NCBI GenBank assembly: GCA_944372415.1
Contig: CALVZA010000004.1
Location: forward strand, 1-38,867
Reading direction: 5' to 3'
Origin: an uncultured Bacilli bacterium
GTDB taxonomy: Bacteria; Bacillota_I; Bacilli_A; RF39; UBA660
Length of the DNA: 38,867 bases
Both the position numbers and the translations under genes were made by a program. Positions 34,749 to 38,867 of the stretch are shown piece by piece. A model generated the notes under the pieces. That model had not been told where the DNA came from. It did no database searches and was given only the letters and a program-made list of their open reading frames with translations. The first letter of the stretch is position 1. Every line of letters starts with the position of its first letter.

Positions 34749-35653
34749 TTGCAATCAAATCCTTTTGCTTCCATATCAAAATTTATTTTATTTGAGCTAG
34801 TATTTAATGAATAATAATTACTATTTATTTTTTCACTATATGTTTTTAAATCTATATCTGTTGTAAAGATAAATCCGTTATAGTTTTCAGTAATTGTTGC
34901 TGAACCATTATTAGTATTAATTTTATTTGTTAGTGTTGTATATTTTTCAAATTCTTTTAAATAATCTTCATTATTTCCATTATCATTATAATTTAATGTT
35001 TGTTTTATTTTTATTAATTTATTATTTTCTAATATATATTCATAAGTATCAGTATCTAAATTACAATTTAATGAAGCAAGACCAGTTTCATCACTTGATA
35101 ATGTAAATTCTGGGTAGTCATTATCATTATATTTTTTTATAGAACCCTCTATTTCTAATAAAGATTTTAATTTATTTTTAAATTTATATTCAATTATATT
35201 TTCTTTAGATATACTATTAGAAATTCTTATATATGCTAAATATTCATTATCTTTTTTTAATATTAAGTAATAGTACTGTTCATCTAAATTACTTGATTTT
35301 TCTTGATTAACTTTAAAAGATATTTTATCTTCAGTTAATATAAAATTTGAAAGAGTAAAATCACTTTCTTTTATTACTGTTTTAGAATTAATATATATTT
35401 TTTCTTCTTTATTAGTTTCAGGAGTAGATACATTATTATTTTTATTAATATATGAATCGTGGTTAGCAATAAAATCTATTATTTGTCCATTTTTTACTAA
35501 ATCAATAATGTTATATTCTCCAAAGTAATTAATTATAGTTGGTAAAAAAAGTATTATTGCTCCAATAAATAAAAATATTATAACTACTATTATTGGTTTA
35601 CCTGATGCACCTTTTTTTACTTTACCTAATGTTATTGGTTCATTATTATTCAT
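34745..35653 (-). CDS. Membrane-anchored protein of unknown function upstream of scpA
   Basis: I do not recognise this family. 302 residues: a short basic cytoplasmic tail (LGKVKKGASGKP), one membrane helix at about 21-42 (IIVVIIFLFIGAIILFLP), then an extracellular domain of about 250 residues dominated by Asn, Asp, Lys, Ser and Thr in beta-strand-like patterns, with two Cys (C192-like in LNCNLD and the last-but-one residue) that could pair. The ATG follows GAGAGGGTATT, and the gene has its own extended -10 promoter. Its TGA is part of the ATGA overlap with scpA, so it is translated with the condensin genes. Whether it works with them is unknown. Confidence 0.78.
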   Translation of the reverse strand: MNNNEPITLGKVKKGASGKPIIVVIIFLFIGAIILFLPTIINYFGEYNIIDLVKNGQIIDFIANHDSYINKNNNVSTPETNKEEKIYINSKTVIKESDFTLSNFILTEDKISFKVNQEKSSNLDEQYYYLILKKDNEYLAYIRISNSISKENIIEYKFKNKLKSLLEIEGSIKKYNDNDYPEFTLSSDETGLASLNCNLDTDTYEYILENNKLIKIKQTLNYNDNGNNEDYLKEFEKYTTLTNKINTNNGSATITENYNGFIFTTDIDLKTYSEKINSNYYSLNTSSNKINFDMEAKGFDCK

Positions 35654-35676
35654 AATACCCTCTCATTCTTGGTTTT

Positions 35677-35705
35677 ATTATAGCAAAAAAGAAATAATTA
35701 TTCAA
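35677..35705 (-). promoter_or_regulatory. Promoter of the membrane protein-scpA-scpB-pentapeptide operon
   Basis: Minus strand TTGAAT (35700-35705), 17-base spacer ending in TGC, TATAAT (35677-35682), about 25 bases before the ATG. It begins inside the last codons of miaB. Confidence 0.7.
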
Positions 35706-37101
35706 TTATTCCTTCTAAACTAAATGATTTTGCATCAGTTATTTTTACTAATTGTATTGTACCTAATAATTTTTTATCACAAGTTACATTTACTAATTTC
35801 ATAGTTTCTGTATAACCACATAATTTGTTTTCGTCTTTAGTACTAATTTCTGTTAGTAGAACTTTTTGTCGAGTATTAAGTAACTTTTTATTATTTTCTA
35901 AAGAATATTTATTTACAAGTTCATTTAATTTTTGTAATCTTTGTTCTTTTACTTTTAAATCTGTTTTATCTTCCATTTGAGCTGCGGGTGTTCCTATTCT
36001 TGGAGAGAATATAAATGTAAATGCACTATCATATTTGCAATAATTTACAACTTCTAATGTATCGTTAAAATCTTCTTCTGTTTCATTAGGAAAACCTACT
36101 ATAATATCTGTAGTTACGGCTACGTTTTTTATTTGTTTTTTTATTTTATCAAATAAGTTCATATAGTCTTCTTTTGTGTAACGTCTTCCCATTAATTTTA
36201 ATATTTTATTACTTCCACTTTGCAGAGGTAAATGTATATAAGGCATTATATTATCATATTTAGCAATAATTTCTATCATTTCATCTGTAAAATCCCAAGG
36301 GTGGCTTGTTACAAATCTAATTCGTTCAATATTAGTTTTTGCAACACTTTCTAACAACTCACTAAAAGTAATTTCGTTTTCTAAATCTTTTCCGTATGCA
36401 TTTACATTTTGTCCTAATAAAGTTATTTCTTTGTAACCTTTATTTTTTAATTCTTCTATTTCTTTTAAAATATCTTTGCTTTTTCTACTTCTTTGTTTTC
36501 CTCTAGTATATGGAACTATACAATAAGTACAAAATTTATCACATCCATACATTATATTTACCCACGCTGAATATTTGCTATCTCTTTTATATAGATTTCC
36601 TACTTCTATAACTTCTCCTTCTTTACTGTATACATTTATATTAGTTTTATTTATTTTTTCTAAAAGCATATTTGGTAGTTCATTTATATTGTGTGTACCA
36701 AATACTATATCTATATATTTATGTTTGTTTAAAATTTCGTCTATTACGTGTTCTTCTTGTGCCATACAACCACATAGAGCAATTATTAAATCTTTTTTTT
36801 CTTTTTTTAGATGTTTACATCTTCCTAAAAATCCAAATACTTTATCGTGAGCATTTTCTCTTATTGCGCAAGTATTTAAAATTATTAAGTCTGAAGTTTC
36901 CATATCTAGTGTTTCTTGATAACCAACACTTTCTAAAAGGGCTTTAATTTCTTCACTATCGTGAACATTCATTTGACAACCATAAGTTCTAATAAAGTAT
37001 TTTTTACCTTTAAAATTATCATTTTTATCTATATTATAATAATTATATTTAACAGGAATTTTTGTTCTTTTTTTTGCTTCTATCATATTTGGTAAATTCA
37101 T
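35698..37101 (-). CDS. miaB: tRNA-2-methylthio-N6-dimethylallyladenosine synthase MiaB
   Basis: Radical SAM methylthiotransferase that adds the methylthio group to i6A37 of tRNA. 467 residues: UPF0004 domain with cluster Cys C42, C78 and C112, a radical SAM domain with C187, C191 and C194 (GCDKFCTYC), and a C-terminal TRAM domain (about 400-465). The opening KYFIRTYGCQMNVHDSE is the MiaB form rather than MtaB or RimO. GGAAGTGATATT precedes the ATG. With tsaBD, it is the second tRNA position-37 modification locus in the window. Confidence 0.96.
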   Translation of the reverse strand: MNLPNMIEAKKRTKIPVKYNYYNIDKNDNFKGKKYFIRTYGCQMNVHDSEEIKALLESVGYQETLDMETSDLIILNTCAIRENAHDKVFGFLGRCKHLKKEKKDLIIALCGCMAQEEHVIDEILNKHKYIDIVFGTHNINELPNMLLEKINKTNINVYSKEGEVIEVGNLYKRDSKYSAWVNIMYGCDKFCTYCIVPYTRGKQRSRKSKDILKEIEELKNKGYKEITLLGQNVNAYGKDLENEITFSELLESVAKTNIERIRFVTSHPWDFTDEMIEIIAKYDNIMPYIHLPLQSGSNKILKLMGRRYTKEDYMNLFDKIKKQIKNVAVTTDIIVGFPNETEEDFNDTLEVVNYCKYDSAFTFIFSPRIGTPAAQMEDKTDLKVKEQRLQKLNELVNKYSLENNKKLLNTRQKVLLTEISTKDENKLCGYTETMKLVNVTCDKKLLGTIQLVKITDAKSFSLEGIIE

Positions 37102-37122
37102 AATATCACTTCCAATTTGTTT

Positions 37123-37151
37123 ATTATAACAAAGTTATTTTAACTTTTCCA
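37123..37151 (-). promoter_or_regulatory. Promoter of miaB
   Basis: Minus strand TGGAAA (37146-37151), 17-base spacer ending in TGT, TATAAT (37123-37128). It overlaps the last codons of the glycosyltransferase gene. Confidence 0.55.
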
Positions 37152-38262
37152 CTATATTAAATAATTTTTCCATTGATGTTTTTTTATCTATTTTATTTAT
37201 TTTTTTTATCATTTTTTCTAATTCTTTATCGTTATATAATAATTCTTTTAAATGTTTGTTAAAAGATGTTTTACTTTTAGCATTTTTTGCATAACCATGT
37301 CTTACTAAATATATTCTATTTTCTATTTCTTGTCCACCATTATTTTTTATTAATAACATCGGCTTATTAAATAATAAGCATTCTGTTACTTGTGCTCCAC
37401 CTGGTTTTGTTATTACAAAATCACATAAACTATAATATTCGTTTATATTGTTTACAAAACCACATATTTTAATATTTTTACTATTATATTTTTTTACATA
37501 TTCTTTTGCTTTTTTTTCTGCTAATTTATTTTTTCCAGCTATAAATATTATATTACATTTATAATTTTTCTTTAGAATTTCTTTAAAATATACTAAATTT
37601 AATAATGCTCCATTTCCTCCACCCACAAAAAATAATATAGTTTTATTTTTAGGGTTAAATTTATATTTTTTTTGTAAATCTTTTTTATTTATGTTAATTA
37701 ATAAATGGGGCGCTATTGGTATACCTGATGTATAGATTTGTTTGTTTTTTAATCCTTTTTTTAATAGAGATATTTTTTCTTCTAAACTACTTATTATAAT
37801 AGCATCTAATCCTTTTAATGAATTAAGCCAAAATTCGTGAGATTTGAAATCAGTTACTACTGTAATTAGTTTTGAATTAGTTATTCCTTTTTTATTATAT
37901 TCATTTATTAAATCTGCTCCTAAAAAATGTGTTGCAATAGTAATATCAGGGTTAAAGTTTTGTATTTTTTTTCTTAATTTTTTATTATCAAATAATTTTA
38001 TATTTATTTTACCAGATATGTATGCAGTTAATTTATTATCAAAACCAAAATATATTAGTGACCATATGCTAGGTAACTTAGTCATTAAAAATTCAGCACT
38101 TTTTTTACTAACAGTTCCTATTATGGGTACAGAATATGATATTAAATCTATTGTTAAACAAACATATTCTCCGTTTTCTTCAAAGTATTTTTTTATATAT
38201 TCGGCAATTGATTTATGACCGCTACCGTATGTAGCATATGGTATTAGAATTCTTTTTTTCAT
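37135..38262 (-). CDS. MGDG synthase/UgtP-like diacylglycerol glycosyltransferase
   Basis: A 375-residue GT28 (GT-B) enzyme. The N-terminal domain opens with RILIPYATYGSGHKSIAEYI, the diacylglycerol-side glycine loop of the MGDG_synth family, and the C-terminal domain has FFVGGGNGALL near residues 211-221 and the nucleotide-sugar motif TKPGGAQVTECLLFNKPML near 285-303. It should add glucose or galactose from a UDP-sugar to diacylglycerol at the inner membrane face, for glycolipid or lipoteichoic acid anchors. It lies 45 bases downstream of the LexA-box-controlled small ORF, with no terminator between them, so SOS read-through is possible. UgtP of B. subtilis also delays division, which makes the linkage notable. 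Confidence 0.9.
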   Translation of the reverse strand: MKKRILIPYATYGSGHKSIAEYIKKYFEENGEYVCLTIDLISYSVPIIGTVSKKSAEFLMTKLPSIWSLIYFGFDNKLTAYISGKINIKLFDNKKLRKKIQNFNPDITIATHFLGADLINEYNKKGITNSKLITVVTDFKSHEFWLNSLKGLDAIIISSLEEKISLLKKGLKNKQIYTSGIPIAPHLLININKKDLQKKYKFNPKNKTILFFVGGGNGALLNLVYFKEILKKNYKCNIIFIAGKNKLAEKKAKEYVKKYNSKNIKICGFVNNINEYYSLCDFVITKPGGAQVTECLLFNKPMLLIKNNGGQEIENRIYLVRHGYAKNAKSKTSFNKHLKELLYNDKELEKMIKKINKIDKKTSMEKLFNIVEKLK

Positions 38263-38307
38263 TTTTCATCACTAATATAGTTTAGCATATTTTATCTATT
38301 TTATAAA

Positions 38308-38412
38308 CTATGCATTTAAATACTTTAGCCTAAAATATAGACCTATAAAACATAATATTATTGTTAAATAAAATATTATAACCTCCTTATATTCATTTAA
38401 ATACTTTTTCAT
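38308..38412 (-). CDS. 34-residue single-pass membrane protein under a LexA-box promoter
   Basis: A short ORF with an ideal ribosome site (GAAGGAGGAG, 5 bases before the ATG at 38412) and a clear promoter. The product starts MKKYLNEYKE, has one hydrophobic helix at about residues 11-27 (VIIFYLTIILCFIGLYF), then a short basic tail RLKYLNA. I do not recognise a family, which is normal at this size. A LexA-type operator in the promoter suggests induction by DNA damage. Known SOS-induced mini membrane proteins include SidA (division inhibitor), YneA and SosA (division inhibitors) and TisB (membrane-depolarising toxin); any of these roles would fit, by analogy only. Confidence 0.65.
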   Translation of the reverse strand: MKKYLNEYKEVIIFYLTIILCFIGLYFRLKYLNA

Positions 38413-38438
38413 TTTAACTCCTCCTTCTTTATGATTTA

Positions 38439-38467
38439 ATCTTAATACGAATTTTTGTTCGTGTCAA
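38439..38467 (-). promoter_or_regulatory. Promoter of the small membrane protein gene
   Basis: Minus strand TTGACA, a perfect -35 (38462-38467), 17-base spacer, TAAGAT (38439-38444), about 20 bases of leader before the ribosome site and ATG. The spacer is occupied by the LexA box. Confidence 0.75.
38448..38461. promoter_or_regulatory. LexA (SOS) box between -35 and -10
   Basis: Minus strand CGAACAAAAATTCG matches the Gram-positive LexA/DinR consensus CGAAC-N4-GTTCG at 9 of 10 defined positions. Its place in the promoter spacer would let the repressor block RNA polymerase directly. Confidence 0.65.
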
Positions 38468-38516
38468 CAAAAATAAAAACAATTTTGAGTTTCGGTGAAA
38501 AAAATAGTTGATAAGA

Positions 38517-38554
38517 AAAAATCAGAAAATGTTGATAACTTTTTTCTGATTTTT
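38517..38554. terminator. Bidirectional hairpin terminator upstream of the transposase gene
   Basis: A 13-bp stem AAAAATCAGAAAA/TTTTCTGATTTTT with a 12-base loop, reading out into T-rich sequence in both directions. It would isolate the transposase from read-through and shield the leftward promoter. Confidence 0.65.
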
Positions 38555-38646
38555 GATTGAAAAATAAGGTAAAACACTCCAAAGTTTAGTATAATAAAGT
38601 TATATACTAAATTATCATAGTAAACAAAAATATGGAGGTGTCTTAC

Positions 38647-38867
38647 ATGAATAATTTTACTACAAATACCTATGAGTTGAAAAGAGAAATTTGCAATTTT
38701 TCTGAAAAAATTGCAAATGGGACTAGTAAACCAGCCAAAAAGTTTGTTATGGAAACACAATATGGTCTTGCTAAAGGTGGAAGTTGTTTAGTCTCTAACA
38801 TGGCTAGAGCACTAGATGAAGATATAAAATTAAATTATACGATAGATAGATTATGTGATAATTTTGC
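38647..38867 (+). CDS. Transposase, N-terminal part (runs off the window)
   Basis: An open frame with GGAGGTG 6 bases before the ATG continues to the edge (73 codons so far). The N-terminus (NNFTTNTYELKREICNFSEKI, then a small-residue-rich AKGGSCLVSNMARAL and the TIDRLCDN motif) resembles the opening of Firmicutes DDE/IS4-like transposases, recalled rather than searched. The DDE catalytic core would lie beyond the window. Its base composition is visibly richer in G and C than its neighbours, as expected for recently arrived DNA. TATAAT at 38590-38595 is the best -10. The left inverted repeat of the element cannot be identified without the right end. Confidence 0.6.
   Translation, partial: MNNFTTNTYELKREICNFSEKIANGTSKPAKKFVMETQYGLAKGGSCLVSNMARALDEDIKLNYTIDRLCDNF

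Noticed and set aside
38464-38760. Minus-strand 98-codon frame opposite the transposase start
   Set aside because: It has no ribosome site, spans the hairpin and promoter region, and lies antisense to a frame with a good Shine-Dalgarno site and transposase-like sequence.
1-38867. CRISPR array or phage block
   Set aside because: No regularly spaced direct repeats and no cas or phage structural genes; the GH25 lysozyme alone is not evidence of a prophage.

Overview
The window looks like chromosomal DNA from a very AT-rich, low-GC Gram-positive bacterium, most plausibly an uncultured gut member of the Bacilli close to the RF39/Erysipelotrichales lineages. That placement is an inference from gene content and base composition only. 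TGA is a real stop here: the rimI/tsaD junction and the ATGA overlap between the 302-residue membrane protein and scpA both depend on it, and Trp is always TGG. The Mycoplasma-type code is therefore excluded. Shine-Dalgarno sites are strong (AAGGAG, or a recurrent AGGTGAT / GTGATATT form), many promoters carry an extended -10 (TGnTATAAT), and the tRNAs encode their own CCA.

Left end (1-4.5 kb): the tail of a plus-strand gene, then a minus-strand three-gene cassette (ASCH-cytidine deaminase fusion, RimJ/RimL-type acetyltransferase, second GNAT). The cassette is preceded by a 21-codon leader peptide and a textbook transcription attenuator, the layout of a ribosome-stress-inducible resistance operon. 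Beside it lies a class B penicillin-binding protein gene broken before its KTG motif, then a TspO-family gene.

4.5-8.1 kb, plus strand: a membrane-anchored NlpC/P60 hydrolase, tRNA-Trp, a Rieske-type FAD oxidoreductase and a SleB-type wall hydrolase. 8.1-13.7 kb, minus strand: phosphoketolase between two unknown 180-residue proteins, then tsaB-rimI-tsaD (t6A tRNA modification). 13.7-18.6 kb: a long prepilin-like protein and a tight lipid operon (acyltransferase, acyl-CoA/ACP ligase, acyltransferase, mscL).

18.6-32.6 kb: a doubtful sigma-region-4-like ORF, a FtsX-type ABC exporter pair, a P-type Ca2+ ATPase, a DUF362 protein, tRNA-Arg, an HD hydrolase, metG, a second ABC exporter pair, a cation diffusion facilitator and a GH25 lysozyme. 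32.7-38.9 kb: tRNA-Leu, a Qnr-like pentapeptide protein joined to scpB-scpA, a membrane-anchored unknown, miaB, a UgtP/MGDG-synthase-like glycosyltransferase, a 34-residue single-pass membrane protein whose promoter holds a LexA (SOS) box, and the start of a transposase running off the window.

The two most interesting observations are the LexA-box-controlled mini membrane protein at 38.3-38.5 kb and the attenuator-controlled deaminase/acetyltransferase cassette at 0.45-2.5 kb. Neither would be seen from the long genes alone.
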